A stretch of DNA of 64,000 nucleotides from Trichobilharzia regenti (GCA_944472135.2 OX235264.1:90964319-91028318), one strand, 5' to 3'; positions 44,440 to 56,760 are shown, numbered from the stretch's first letter. Notes: generated from the letters alone by a model not told the origin. Numbers and translations: made by a program.

Positions 44440-45155
44440 TACGTAATATAGTAGAAAATACGAAAATTATGTCAGAATTCTGAAGAGATGCAAGAGTTGA
44501 AAGGAGTTAGGCAAACAAACAAATATGAATCAAGTCAACAAGGTTTTTACCATGATAGTAAGGGTTATTGAATAATTCACTTCCGTGTGCAAATCTCCGA
44601 CTTCTCTAACTGAATGCCTAAAACTCCAACAATTTAAGGGAGATGAGAGAGTACTGTTTTTGGCAGGTTGTTCTTAAATTTGTAGATTAACCTGAAGGAG
44701 TAGTTTGTTGGAATGAAATGACCAATGCTGAGGAGGTGTTCAGTTATTGCATTTTTTTCTTAGAACCACTACTACCTTACTGTAGCCATGTGGGATAGTG
44801 TTCTTGAACCGTTTTAGAAAGAATACACACCGATTGGCCAATGTGCCTAGCTGGCTCCACAAAAACAGGTGGACTGATATATGCTAGCACAGAGGTGGCC
44901 AGATGCAAGATTTTGTCTTTTCTGATTGTGCTAATCATAAAGACAGACTTGATAAGACTACTCTCGGTGTTGCTGAGCAGAAGGTTCTTACTAAAGTAGT
45001 CGAAATTCTCCTCTTAAGAATATTACTGGGTAGATTACCTTTGAAGTTGAGGTTCGTGTAGAGCTTCTTTTTTGACATGGTTGATGTATCCTGTCTTTGA
45101 ATTTTAGGCCTGATGTTCTTCTCGCTAAATCTTAGTGGATATGCGTTTTGCATAT
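44440..45155 (-). pseudogene. Penelope-like element P2, connector to 3' UTR
   Basis: Frame 44935-45153 is the connector (FSEKNIRPKIQRQD, SKKKLYTNLNFKGNLPSNIL, RRISTTLVRTFCSATP), equal in order to 36901-37170. Below it are pieces of the GIY-YIG domain (LGTLANRCVFF, HGYSKVVVVL) and NTSSALVISFQQTTPSG, corresponding to the HLVDTGH and FKV region in a shifted frame. The 3' UTR to 44440 resembles 55420-55600. Confidence 0.75.
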
Positions 45156-45599
45156 CACTTTCTCTCTAAAAGTCTCAATCTCCTTCCAGAGCATCAAGGC
45201 TTCCCTCTTTCATAAAGAACACCGTATTTAAATGCGACAATTCAGGTAAGTAAAAATGAATTCGCTAAAAATAAACCTGTTCACTAAACTGTTTATCTTC
45301 TCTTTACCAATGGAAGTTGGTAATTTAAATGGATTGTTGATTCAGCGTCAACAAGGCAGAAGAATGAATTCGCAATAATTGTTTAAAATGAACTTTTCTT
45401 TTGGCTTTTAGATTAGTTTGTATTCTTTGTTGAAGTGGATTACTGGGTTTCTATTCACAAGTTGGTTTCTAGTATAAAAGCTTCGTCAAAATCTTAGGAT
45501 CAACGTGAACTTAGTTGAGCTGATGGTAACTACCAATGGAGTCAATAAGGCCCACTTAGTTGTAACTGAAAGCCATCAGATAGGTGTACCTGCACCGCC
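45156..45599. other. No gene recognised
   Basis: No motif seen. Confidence 0.4.
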
Positions 45600-46890
45600 A
45601 TTTACTATGAAAGGAAGTACATACAACTTGAGAGTATTCTTTCACCAAACATGATATACTGTATGATGTGTATTGGCAGATATCATAGTTTCTCTTTAGA
45701 AGTCGATAAAGGAGTAAGACAAGGCTGCCTGTCTACTATCAAACATGATAATTCTAACTGTGGTGCACTGCATTATGCTGAACACCATACATGGCGAGTG
45801 AGAAGACAGGAATACTCTGCATCAACCAATAAGAAGACTGTAGAACATCTCAACTTCGCGGAAGACTTATGCTCAATGTCACACAAACTCTAAGACTTTC
45901 AGGTGAACACCAGGTGAACTTCCAGAATAGGCAGCCAGCCAGGTAAGGACTTCATGCGGACATAGAGAAAATAAAAATGAAGAAACTGACCAACCAGCCA
46001 GTCACAACAAGCACCAGTCACCAGCATCAATGGCAGAAATTTAAAAGAGGTAACTCCCTTGACTTATCTAGGAAGCATTGTTCCAATTACTGGAAACAAC
46101 ATGAGAGGGGATGTCGGAACCAGTCAGAATCAGAAAGGCAAGATATACCTTCATCATTCTGAAATCAGTTTAGAAATCATCTGCACTCAGCACAAATAAC
46201 GAAATTTTGATTTCCAAAACCTGTGTTAAATCAGTCAGTTCTTTGAAAGTTTGTTCATTCGAATTGGTTGCCGTTGGCAGGCAACTCGATGGCGCGAATG
46301 ATTCAATCATAAACAAGTTGCAAGAAGACAAAAGAATACGAATAAAAGTACAGTACATTCCTTGTAAAACATTTCTTTACAGACTTTTGTACGATAAAGA
46401 TTTTAACTGCCAAACGATACAGTTTCTTTCCTACAAGTCCTTGTGTTTTGGAGTTAACGTCGACAATCGTTCACAGTAATTATTGATTTGGAGCGCCTTC
46501 GTAAATAATAGGAACTTAGGGTTAAGTTCCTTGACAGAGTATTTCCAACAACAGATTTTCAACAAGAGCTGCTTTCACTGGCTCCACACTGATAACCGTC
46601 CAGAAAGAATTAACACCAAGAAGCTGCAGAAACAAACCGACCAGAAACCTATTGCACTGCCAAATATGCAGAAGAAAATAGTGATAGATAAGATACACGC
46701 TGAGAAAACCATTAAATGGCATCTCCTACCAGTTCATCACTCCACTGGAACCCTAATGAGAAACAGCGAGTTGGGTGCTGGTTCACGGGTGACATAGAGG
46801 AGGCCATTTTGAGACCAGCTGTAAAGGTAAGCAGAGGAAAAGACAAAGTGGAGATGAGCTGTTAAAGCCATATATATTCCATACAGAACC
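45600..46890 (+). pseudogene. RTE-clade reverse transcriptase, decayed
   Basis: Frame 45651-45893 reads LEVDKGVRQGCLS (the GVRQG block), RRQEYSASTNKKTVEHLNFAEDLCSMSHKL, where FADD has become FAED. Later frames give the thumb (46000-46160, GNSLDLSRKHCSNY) and C-terminal pieces to about 46870. Clear relative of 49094-49339, which shares RRQEYSAST. Confidence 0.8.
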
Positions 46891-48314
46891 CAATGGAAGA
46901 ATAATAGTAATAATAATAAATTTCTGCTCTACACAATAGAATATAACTTTTTTATTTATTTCAGTTTTGCCTATAGTTTAATAACAAAATGTAATATAAA
47001 CAATAAATCTGATAATAGTCATGTAATTTCCCTAACACATAAATTATTCATACACATGCACACACAGACACAGACATCCTGAGACTACACTTAACATGTC
47101 CAGTTGACATATGCTGTAATCTAATGTGATGGTGAAATTCCTGATATTTTTAGAAAATTCACCTGTCATCTGCCTGGTACCTGTCATTTATCCTCTTTTC
47201 ACTATATTTTTTTGTACTGCCACTGATGCCAATGGTGATAGGGGATGCTTAAACATGAATAATTGAAACAATCCCCTACAGATAGGGGAAACACAGATGT
47301 ACATGAGGACACGAACACTCATTGATCAGTGTGAAGCGTTAACTTACTAAGTGAAACCAGTCAGTCAGAACCAAAAAAAGCCAGCAGTCTGTTGCTCAGG
47401 TATACGGTGTATATTATAGCTGAAATTATAAGTCGGAATAATTTATTGTCTATCTATTAATATATATATCACTACTACTATTATCATCACTTGTCATTTG
47501 TCAGTATTTTCACCCAACTCGTTATGACAACTTATAATGAAATGCACCTATTTCTCTTTTTTGTTTTTGTTTATTGGAAAGCTGTAAAAACAACAATATG
47601 GCAGTTAACCAATCTCAGATATAAAATACGTCTGATAGAGGCAAACAAACACTAAACTCAGACTACATGCTTAAGAGTACATTAGACAAAGGACGAATGC
47701 TAAAAAAATACAATGTATATACTAATTTGATTTTTAGTCTAGCCGTCTTCTATCAGTCGAGTAGCTGGTTAACTAACTGAGAAGCTTTTATAGTCTTTCC
47801 GAGCTGGTTGTAACTCTGTGTCCACAGATTATGCCGCATTACACAGTTGTGACTGTTGGTAAATGGCATCCATCACAGGTTCAGTAAGCGCGCCTGTGAT
47901 TTGAACTGAAGCGTGGGAAGAGCATGGCGAAGTAGATTTTTGTCACCTTTAGCACTGACATCAGTAAGTCTGTTTCCAGCACCATCTTTGAACTATGGAA
48001 CTGCTGAATAGCTTGCTATCTGTATGTCAGACTGTTGAACTATGTCATCGACTGTTCTAGGTTTTTTTTCTCACCTACAAGCACCTTTCATCCGACGCCT
48101 CAGTAGCATCCCCATCAGTACTATTGTTTAAGAGACGGCTATAAATCCCACATGAAGCTCCAGACACCTTCTTTATTGAATGCTGTCGGCCACGAAGGCA
48201 ATCATATTTAAGGTAATGGTAGAACAGAGTAGTATATGCTGACACACTTGTTTATTTGGTTAGATAACCTACAAAATCACTACAATGAAATTTCGATTGA
48301 CAAAATATATTCAC
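46891..48314. other. No gene recognised
   Basis: Simple (ATA)n near 46905 and (TA)n near 47458. Motif-free frames otherwise. Confidence 0.4.
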
Positions 48315-49430
48315 TATTATTGTTACTCTAATGAAATGCGAGGAGATTGTAGGGTTTTACCAAGATATCTCAGTCTAATACTGTTCTCTGCAGTCCCATT
48401 CAGGAGGCTCCACGGTTGATCATAGTTTCGTATTTCCTCCTCACACGATCTCATACATGTCCCACTCAATGTCCGCTCCACTGATGGCCTGGCATGTAAT
48501 ACCACTCGATGGTCTCCTCAGTGTGCGCCTGATCGTTCTCAATTTTCTTCTGGATATTCGTCGAACGACAGGTTGTTGGTTGGTTTGTTCCTAAAGTTTC
48601 TTGCTACTAATTCCTGGTCAGCCATCTAATCTTCTGTGTGGGGTCAGTGAAGTGTGTGTGTCGGTGGCACAGTGGTTAGGACCCTCGCTGATCATTCACA
48701 TGGTCCGTGGTTCGATCCCCTGCCGACGCACACCTGATATCCACGGTCGATCTGCAAAATTTGGGCCACCGATATCCATGCTGAAAATTCCATGCTTGTA
48801 CCAAAATACAGTGTGGAATCAAGCTGTAATAAAAAAAAGTGAGCTGTTGATGAGAGTTTACGACTGGCTTCAAAAAATAATTCTGTTAATGCATGGGTCA
48901 AATTTCTGACCCATGGAGAATAACTGACTGATTTAACATTGGTGTTGGAAATCTGAATTTCATTCTTTATGGTGTTCGCAGACGACTTTCAAACTGGATA
49001 TCTTTCTTACCTTTCTGATTCTGACATCACTATCTGTGCTGCTACCTGTGGTTGAACCGATGCTTCCTAGATGAGTGAAGTAAGTGATCTCTTTCAGACT
49101 TCTCCTGTTGATGGTGGTAATTGGTGCTTGTTGTTACTGAATGGCTGGTCACTTTCTACCCCTTCGCTTTCTCTATAATCACGTGAAGTCCTTATTTCGC
49201 TGACTGTCTCTTCTGGAAGTTTGTTGGTGTTTGCCTGCAGTTCTTGGAGATTGTGTGACATTAAACATAAATCCTCCGAGAGATTGAGATCATTTATAAT
49301 CTTCTTATCGGTCGATGCGGAGTATTCCTGTCTTCTCATTGGCCAGGTATGGTGTTCAGCATAATGCAGTCCGCCACAATTAGGATTATCATCTTTAATA
49401 TTAGACAGGCGTCCTCATCTAACTCCTCTC
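48315..49430 (-). pseudogene. RTE-clade element, RT end to C-terminus, with nested SINE
   Basis: Frame 49094-49339 (minus) holds RRQEYSASTDKKIINDLNLSEDLCLMSHNLQELQ, RT motif C with ADD changed to SED. Frames down to 48840 continue the thumb. A SINE-A sits at 48651-48838. Below it, 48323-48505 gives SCEEEIRNYDQPW, the RTE C-terminal motif. The SINE is in the opposite orientation and splits the copy, so it is younger. Confidence 0.8.
48651..48838 (+). repeat. SINE-A copy, plus orientation
   Basis: The only SINE-A here read directly: GTGTGTGTCGGTGGCACAG, A box TGGCACAGTGG at 48665-48675, B box GGTTCGATCCCC at 48710-48721, body, and AATAAAAAAAA tail at 48829-48838. Complete. Confidence 0.92.
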
Positions 49431-50444
49431 TGCACTACAATGACAAATTAGATTAAAACACAAATTTTGGGGAAATTGTTTTCCTTACTCAGTTTCTTTT
49501 CTCTTCGTTTCATGCTTTCTATATTATCTCAAAATGATTTTCACTTCTCTTCTATTTGCGACTTATTCCATCTTTCCGTAATTCAAGATTCTTGCAGAAG
49601 ATATCACATACAATATGCTCTAATTATAGATGCTTCTCATGGCATTGATTACTCCTCGGCGGATAATAAGCGTACAGATTGACCACTAACTAGATGCAGT
49701 ACTCTATTTCCGTGATATTTCTTTCTCCTTACTCCCGTACTTACGCACGCACTTACTTTCCTGCTAAGTTACTCACTCATTTACCGCGCCAGGAACGTTT
49801 CATCTATCAAAACAAATATAACAGGGGAATAGTTGCTATTGATTTAGAGAAGTATGCATTAAACAAAGTCAGTAAAATCATTTCTGTGTACTTCCCGGTG
49901 ATTACATCTAAATATGGAATTAATCTGTAGTCGTACGTTGTTGGTTTTTTTGTCCACAAGACTGTATTAACTAGCTATAACATCGGTTGTCTAATAAGCT
50001 TCATTATCAACTGACGAATAGAACAAAAGATTTTAAGCTGAAAGTTTAGTCTACAGACAGACAAAAATAGATTCACTATTGAACGACTGAAATGTAGTAA
50101 AAACTAATACAGATTAATGTTGTATATACCTACTATTCTTATTTGTAAATTCAACCTTTGTAAATTGCCTTATTCAACTGACCGAATGTCTGACAGAGTG
50201 GTTTTAAAATTGACAGGCCCGGCAGTTTCTGCTATCGGACTTCCTACCAAGTCGACTTGCTAGCCCAGTGTTCTTATCATTACTAGCAACATCAGTAGCA
50301 ATGACACGATACGAAACCAGTGGACTCCCCACTGCAAGAAGACAGTCCATTGAAGTAGAGAGTTTTCACTGTCTTGAATCAACAGTAAAAAGTCTGGACA
50401 TCAATGGTGCATATAAATGCATTGAGTGACCTTATTATTATTAT
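49431..50444. other. No gene recognised
   Basis: Motif-free; an (ATT)n tract is at 50430-50449. Confidence 0.4.
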
Positions 50445-50600
50445 TATTGCTCCCTTAGGTTCCTAGTGGAACATAGGGCTTCAACTGCACGTCTCCATTT
50501 GCTTCTTTCTTCTGCTGTACTTTTCGCCTGCATCCATGTTAGTTCATATTCTTTCAACTCCTCTTCGCACGATCTCCTCCGTGTCATCCTTGGACTAGTC
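50445..50600 (-). repeat. RTE 3' end fragment
   Basis: GTGGAACATAGGGCTTCAAC and CTCTTCGCACGATCTCCTCC match the RTE 3' UTR and last codons at 50900 and 48420. It is next to the (ATT)n tract. Confidence 0.7.
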
Positions 50601-50884
50601 TTATTTTTTCTACCAGACTTCATACATTTGTGAATAAATCTGGTGGGTAGTTAGCTAATCGCTAGTAATATTTTCTTTATTTGCGTGATTTCATTATTCA
50701 AATCCTCTGACCTCCTAGTTAGGTTTTTGGACTGATTATATAGACATTTAACTAAACCTGTTGTCAATTGTTTAGATCGCAAAGACCTTGGACCTGTCGC
50801 TGGTTTCAGAAGACTATGCATAACACACAGAATAGTATGTACATTAACCAACGCGGAACAACAGGATACGGTAGGGTATTATTA
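50601..50884. other. Short unassigned stretch
   Basis: A 66-codon minus-strand frame (50651-50851) reads GLVKCLYNQSKNLTRRSEDLNNEI, which looks like the connector of a PLE (compare RLTNRAVALSSTK in P1). It is a weak call. Confidence 0.4.
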
Positions 50885-52215
50885 TTTCCTTTAATTCCTA
50901 GAGGAACATAGGGCTTCAACCGCGCATCTACATTGCGTTCGGCACTCTGCTAACGTTTTCACCTGGCTCCAAGTCTGCCCAAATGCTTTATTCTTCTCTT
51001 CACAATAATTCCTCCGAGTCACCCTTGCACTGATGACCAACAGTCCGCTTCCATTTCAGACTTGCCTAGTGACGTCAATTGATGATTTCCTCAGAGTATG
51101 CCCAATCCATTTCCATTTCTTCCTGCCTTTTCGTTGCACAATCGGTTCCTGGTTGGTTCGCTCACTGCCAGAGATCCCTGTTGCTGATCTTTGCTGAAAG
51201 GCTATCTGATCTTGAGCGAATAATTGAGCGAAGGCGGCTGTTGATGAAACTGTGTATTTTGTTTGAGATGCTTTTTATGACTCGCTGGCGAAGTCTCTGA
51301 TCCGTTTAGTGAGTAGCACTGACTTCACATTGGAGTCGAAAATCCGGTTCTTACTTTTCATGCTGAGTTCTGTTGACCTCCACATAGACTTGAGAGAAAT
51401 GAAAGCTTGTCTTGCTTCCCCAATCCTCGCTTTGATATCCTCGTCAGTTCCGCTTGTAGTTGAATCGATGCTCTTCAGGTAGGTAAAGGAGGTTGTTTAC
51501 TTCAGGTTCCTCCCATTTATGCTGGCTGATTGTTGCCTGTTGTTGTTGCTGCTGTTGGTGTTGACCAGGAATCTTCATCACCTCTGTTTTATCTATGTTC
51601 ACTTGAAGTCCTATCTTTGATGTTTCCTCTGCCAGCTTGTTGCTTTTCACTTGCATATCTTCCAGTTTGTGGGAAATCAGACATATATCATCGGTGAAGT
51701 CCAGATCCTCCAAGTCCAAGTTTCTTTTTGTGTGAGTCCATTTTATGCCTGTTTCCTCATTGCCCGTTGTCTGTCGCACTATCCAATCTACTGCAATCAG
51801 GAAAATCATTGGCGATAGTAATGGACTGCCAGGTTGTTTTACCCCTGTCTTTACTTCAAAGGATTCCGACAGTTTCCCATTGTGGATTACTTGGCATACA
51901 ACATTGTCGTACAACTGTTGGATGAGATGTAAAATTGTCGGCGGCAACCCGTAGTAGCAAAGTAGATGTCAAATCACCTCTCAATCGACGCTGTCGAAGG
52001 CCTTTTCAAAGTCGATGAAGTAGAGATAGAGAGGTGACTGCCATTCCAAACTTTGTTCAATGATGATCCGTAGAGTAGCGATTTGACCAATACATGACTT
52101 GATTCTCCTGAATCCAGCTTGTTCTGGTCGACGTTTTTCATCCAGACGGTAGGCTGATATGATTGTTTTTTCTTTCACTGATAACGAAATAGATTTACAG
52201 GTTACTGTCAGCAAA
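50885..52215 (-). pseudogene. RTE-clade reverse transcriptase, best preserved RT here
   Basis: Minus-strand reading from 52214: RPEQAGFRRIKSCIGQIATL, YLYFIDFEKAFDSVD (motif A), two stops where the 39720 copy reads VDREVIWQ, then frame 51444-51947: LIQQLYDNVVCQVIHNGKL, FEVKTGVKQPGSPLLSPMIF (motif B, GCLLSP changed), LDLEDLDFTDDICLISHKL (motif C with FADD changed to FTDD), and QVNIDKTEVMKI. A CTG-type tract adds a run of glutamines after KIPGQ. Both stops are explained by single C-to-T or G-to-A changes. C-terminus and 3' UTR reach 50885. Confidence 0.87.
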
Positions 52216-52439
52216 CTTCAGAAACAAAGGTGAATATTATGTACTTCTCCAGTTTTCTGCCAAACAATAAACGACTAAGCAACGATAACATATTTTTTAT
52301 TGTCTCCCGCCAAATGCAGACCATTTCGAGTAAACAAACGATTCAATGTTCATCAACCCTGACACCTATCTTTACCGATTCAGGATGGAATGAATTAAAG
52401 TCTAATTACTTATTAGACTGTGTTCGTTTCTTATTTATA

Positions 52440-53420
52440 ATTTATTTTACTTTATTCCAAAACAGACAGTACTTATAATACAGAATGGAATTCTCAGCAT
52501 TTGTCACAATATTGCATCTGATTTACTCAAGATATAAATAAAATTAAAAATTAAACAAAATTAACCAGACGAATTTGTCCACATTTAATATATAAAGTCA
52601 AAAATATTCTAAGCACGAATTGAGATCATTAAATAATAATAATAACAGTGAGTTTGTTTCAAACAGTATTGTCGATTCAGTTTGAAAATTTTAGCATGTT
52701 GCCATAGAATATTGAATCTAATGTTTTGTTGATCTAGTATAGTGAGGGAAATACAAGATTAACAGTGCTAACACAGCTTAATTGATGTTCACAGTTATGA
52801 AAAATAAATAAATAAAAACAAAAAATTGATAGGATTATAAATATAAGAAATACAATAACAATCAAGTTTGGTAATGTAGGGGTGGAAGAAATGGTTTATT
52901 TAGTAGTGCAAAGAAGGTTAGTTAGTTCATGCCTGACATTATTTTCATCACATAAAGTACGTGCCATCAAATATGGTATAGTGGAATTTTTATACTTAGA
53001 CGTACATACGTAAATTCTTCTAAAAAGACTCCTTGTTTTACCTGAGGAGACACAAGGTTGGAGCTGCTGTGAGGTAAAGTGGATGCTCGTAGTCTGACGA
53101 AATTCCTTTAGCACGTTTGTTGCATGACATCAAGTGCCTATCATCAATGACAATGTCAGCAATATGGCCCAGTGGGATACCACTCGCCTTAGTGACAGTC
53201 TTCAGAGTACTACGAAGTATGACATAGTCTTTTTTAAGCAATCCAGGAAAGAATAAGGGTGAGCAGTAAAGAAGAATAGGGGGTTGGGTTATGCCTTAGT
53301 GTCTTAACTTCTTAATGTAAAACGTCAGGCGAAATATTCTTTTAGAAATCGCGAGGACATGGGAAGACCAGGATAGGTCAGAAGAAAGAATGCTGGTATC
53401 TTAACCTCTCAACTTCTAAA
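52440..53420 (-). pseudogene. CR1-like element, RT C-terminus and 3' UTR
   Basis: 3' UTR at 52440-52890 (tail ATTATAAGTACTGTCTG on the minus strand). Coding: SSGKTRSLFRRIYVCTSKYKNSTIPYL and CDENNVRHELTNLLCTTK at 52896-53030, preceded by LLKKDYVILRSTLKTVTKASGIPLGHIADIVID at 53110-53241. This shows what the decayed 3593-3925 region once encoded. RT core is absent. Confidence 0.82.
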
Positions 53421-53744
53421 AAAATCCGATTACTTGAATACTAAAGCTGACTACTCTTTCAGCTACACAGAATCCTATTTCTGGTTATCTTCAACAGATG
53501 AAAAACCACCTTAGAACTGTCAAGAGATGGTTTCCGAAAAAAAAGATTTCAAAACACCGTATTTTTTCAATTAAAGAAAAACACTCACTTGCTGAAATGT
53601 CCAGTTGTTCTTCTGATGGAGATAGATACCAGTTCTATTTAAAATTCTAAGATTAACTCGACTGTTTCCCACAGTACACTTAAGCACAGTTAAAAGTCAG
53701 TCTCAGTTTTCACTTTCAATATCAAACAAAAGTGTATCTATAGA
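53421..53744. other. No gene recognised
   Basis: Beyond the CR1-like fragment no motif is seen. Confidence 0.4.
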
Positions 53745-53985
53745 CTTTGTTGAACTAGGGTATGTAGGATCTTAGCAGCACATCTGCACTGCACACAATC
53801 CTCTGAATTCACATTCAGTCGGCTTCACAATTGCTCACAAGCTTTCATTTCCTTTTAAAGTGACATCCCATGACGAACCTCTCAGATTTTCGTCTGGGTT
53901 TTACTCAACGGCCTGATATGAGATGCTGTCTAACGATTTCTTCAAAGTGTTAGTCCTATGCATCTCCATTTTCTAATGAATACTT
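53745..53985 (-). repeat. RTE C-terminal and 3' UTR fragment
   Basis: Collinear with 50885-51120: ATCTGCACTGCACACAATCC against the first 3' segments, GCTTTCATTTCC, and CTTCAAAGTGTTAGTCC. Strongly diverged. Confidence 0.6.
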
Positions 53986-54064
53986 TTCAAAAATTAAGGT
54001 TCATGAATAATGTTCATCCAGACAATAATGGAAACAAAACATGTACTTCAGCAAAAGAAGCTCT

Positions 54065-55245
54065 TTCTGGCGGTTCCATTTTCCACTATGGGTAAAATTT
54101 GTTTTGATAAAGTCTCACAGTGTTATATAGTAATGTTTGCTGATAACGTTTCGCGCACAATGTATTGCTCAAAATCATATCAGGGTATTCACACAACTTT
54201 CTAACTTTGTTTATACAAATCCATTATTTTTCATCGCTTGACTTGATTGACGGCAGTATACTCCATATTTCCCCGTATGAGTGATGAGTCATTTCTATTG
54301 GATGTGTTGGGTGTAGACTCGATGAACAAAGATTCAGTAATCAACCTCTGTCTCCACCTACCAAGATTCCCTTTTAGAAGTTTAACCCTCTCACAACCTA
54401 TTGTGTGATTGCGTGTTAATGCATGAAGTGCGATTGCTGAGCTTTTTTCTAAATTACTTATCCTCTCCGGGTCAACCATTCTTATCTCAGCTAAATTCTT
54501 ATGTTCCGACAATCTGACTACCCCTGACCTACTAGTTAGACCTATGTAGTTCACCTTATTCACAGTCATTGCAAGGTAATTTGTAAATCATACTATTTTT
54601 TCTAATTGCTTTATTAAGAATCCTAGATATAGAGGGACTCAGATGTCTCCTCTTTATATGGTGTAACTGTGGATGACTTATATTCTCCCTTATTTATGTT
54701 ATCATTAGTAGTTTCACAATTATTTTTATTTTGTTTTTGGCCTTTACTGATCTTTCTTATGAATTTTATAGGATAGTTATTCAACACCAACGCTTCTTCT
54801 ATCTGTTTTAATTCATCATTTAGGTCTTTTTTTGTGCTACTTAGTGCCACTGCTCGGTTTTTTAGACATGTAACTAACCCTGCTTTAACAGTTAACGGGT
54901 GAGATGAATTAAATTCTAAATAACTATTTGCAAAATGCGTTGGCCCTATATAAAAGCTAGTGTGCAGTTTACCTTCTATTCGTTTTATTTTACAATCTAG
55001 CATAGCTAATTCTCCTTGTTCATTTTCCGATTCAAAGGTATATTTTATTCCTTCTACTAGTGAGTTTATATGCGTCAAGAAGCTAGAGATATGTTCTGTT
55101 TTCAACACTGTGTGTGTGTGTGAAAGTGTCATTCACATATCTCCACCATATTTTTGGAGTAGGATTAAATGTATAAATATATCTGCTACGATAGGCGATA
55201 TTGGTGATCCCATTGCTACATCTTCTGTTTGTCTATAATATTTCA
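54065..55245 (-). pseudogene. Penelope-like element P1, RT motif C to tail
   Basis: Minus-strand frame 54623-55132 and neighbours. Motif C is RYVNDTF at about 55130, the first catalytic Asp changed to Asn, directly followed by a (CA)n expansion (55108-55122 as TG repeats) that adds Thr-His codons. LAMLDCKIKRI, FNSSHPLTVKAGLV and ALVLNNYPIKFIRKI follow, then the frame is broken near 54625. 54231-54569 gives VNYIGLTSRSGVVRLSEHKN (GIY-YIG with intact YIG, Arg, His) and RWRQRLITESLFIEST. The tail ends near 54065. It is the most complete P1 copy, with an intact-looking nuclease and a dead polymerase. Confidence 0.87.
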
Positions 55246-55419
55246 CCTTGCAATTTAAAGATAGTAGATGTGAGCCATAACTGAATCCCTAAAATAATTT
55301 CTTCAGTGGGCAGCTTTGTCCTATGAGTGAGCTCAGGATCTGCAGTTAGTTATTTCTTAACTGTTTCTAAGGCCATATTGATTGTTTCACAAACATAGTT
55401 GTTAGTATTAATCAATGTA
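55246..55419. other. Possible upstream P1 reverse transcriptase
   Basis: Minus strand near 55190-55260 reads GSPISPIVADIF-like codons (motif B) joined to the P1 copy; beyond about 55300 nothing can be assigned. Confidence 0.45.
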
Positions 55420-55810
55420 TAAAAGGAGTTTAGTAGGTTTATTAGAGTTGTGTTATCAGAAGAATAATTTAATGAATGAGATGTAATCAAGAAGAAAAAT
55501 ATGGAATTATGTAAGAGTTCTAAATAAATCTAAGGGTTAGAAAGACTGGCAGACAAAAATCAAGTCACTGGAAATCAACAGAGTTGTTACCGTGAAAGCA
55601 GAAGTGGTTGAATAATGTTCTTTTCTCTGAATAGCTCTGATTTTTCTTACTGAGTGGTTAGGGCTTCAGCAATGCAAAGCAGTCGAAGGTATATTGACTT
55701 AGGCAGATTATTCTTCACTTTGTAAGTTACCTTGAAGCAAGTGTTTGTTGAGATGCAATGACTAGTGTTGACAAGGTGTTCGGTAACCACACTGTTCATA
55801 GAGCTACTAC
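55420..55810 (-). pseudogene. Penelope-like element P2, C-terminal part
   Basis: Frame 55647-55847: SSMNSVVTEHLVNTSHC, TCFKVTYKVKNNLPKSIYLRLLCIAEALT, the P2 C-terminus, with the 3' UTR below 55640. The 5' side is cut by the solo LTR at 55811; the remainder of the frame is LTR sequence. Confidence 0.8.
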
Positions 55811-56118
55811 TGTGGTGAGAGCAGGCTGCTAGCCGTTTGGTTGACATTAATCTACGTCAATGTCTAGGTCACTAATATGGGCCGTGAGAAAATATGAACA
55901 AGGCTATTTCAACAACCAGTCACAGCAAACTTAAACGTGGGCAAATATGATTCACAGATAGATGGCTCCACTTTCCGAGGAGCCCGAAAACAACCAATCA
56001 GAAGACTGCGTTTGTCTACTTGACTAGGCTATAATAATGTATGTGAAATTTATATAAATACGTGTTGGTTTTCGTAATAAAACGATCTGTTGCCTGGGCC
56101 TTGTCTTCTGTTGTTACA
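55811..56118 (+). mobile_element. Solo LTR in a PLE
   Basis: 308 bp, TGTGGTGAGAGC to TTGTTACA, flanked by CTAC at 55807-55810 and 56119-56122. Contains TATATAAATACG and an AATAAAACG signal near its right end, with ACAACCAATCAGAAGAC in the middle as in the other copies. Confidence 0.88.
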
Positions 56119-56224
56119 CTACTATTATGAAACTCTAATAAACTTATATAACTGCTTTTATACACTGAGTATTGTTGACAACTGTGTTGTGACAACTTAT
56201 CATCACTTTTCTCATTATTGCTAT

Positions 56225-56545
56225 TTCGTTCCTGTACGTTTCCGGTGGAACATAGGGTTTACTGGTCTACTTTCTGACCTCAGTTAGTTGCTTAACGGAA
56301 GCATATGTCATTGGAGACATGCAATAGCCTGTTGTTGTAGATACCTTTGGTGACGCACGCGGCAATTATATGAACAGTGAACAAGCGGTGATTCGATATT
56401 AATGTTAAAAATCGTACCTTGCTCCTTTCATTGAGTGCTGTGGAATTTCACACTGACTTTAGAGTAATGAATGTGATACTGACTGGCTGTGACATTCTTA
56501 TCCGTGATGACTTTCATTGAAACGATGGTGTGGAGGAAGAGTTAA
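56225..56545 (-). repeat. RTE 3' part, diverged fragment
   Basis: GGTGGAACATAGGGTTTACTGG starts it and the CTGTGGAATTTCACACTGAC to GATGACTTTCATTGAAACGATG stretch matches 51355-51470 in order. A large deletion separates the two pieces. Confidence 0.6.
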
Positions 56546-56644
56546 CAATATGAGAAGATGGGCAATGGAATATACTAAAAGCTGTAACAATTATCCACAT
56601 GTCTGAAACCTTGTATTAATCATGAAAGTATAAAAACAACTGTT

Positions 56645-56760
56645 AAAGTTGTTGGTTACCATTTGAGATGATTATGAAAAATAAAGTATTTCCAAACCAG
56701 TGTCTAGTAAATAATACAGTTTTACATTGTGGAAAATCTGAGAAGTATAATAGTATGATG
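56645..56760 (+). repeat. P1 tail fragment
   Basis: GATGATTATGAAAAATAAAG, CCAGTGTCTAGTAAATAATAC and TTTTACATTGTGG follow the P1 tail order with several changes. No coding. Confidence 0.6.

Noticed and set aside
51535..51560. Polyglutamine gene
   Set aside because: The glutamines come from a CTG-type simple repeat inside a decayed RTE reverse transcriptase.
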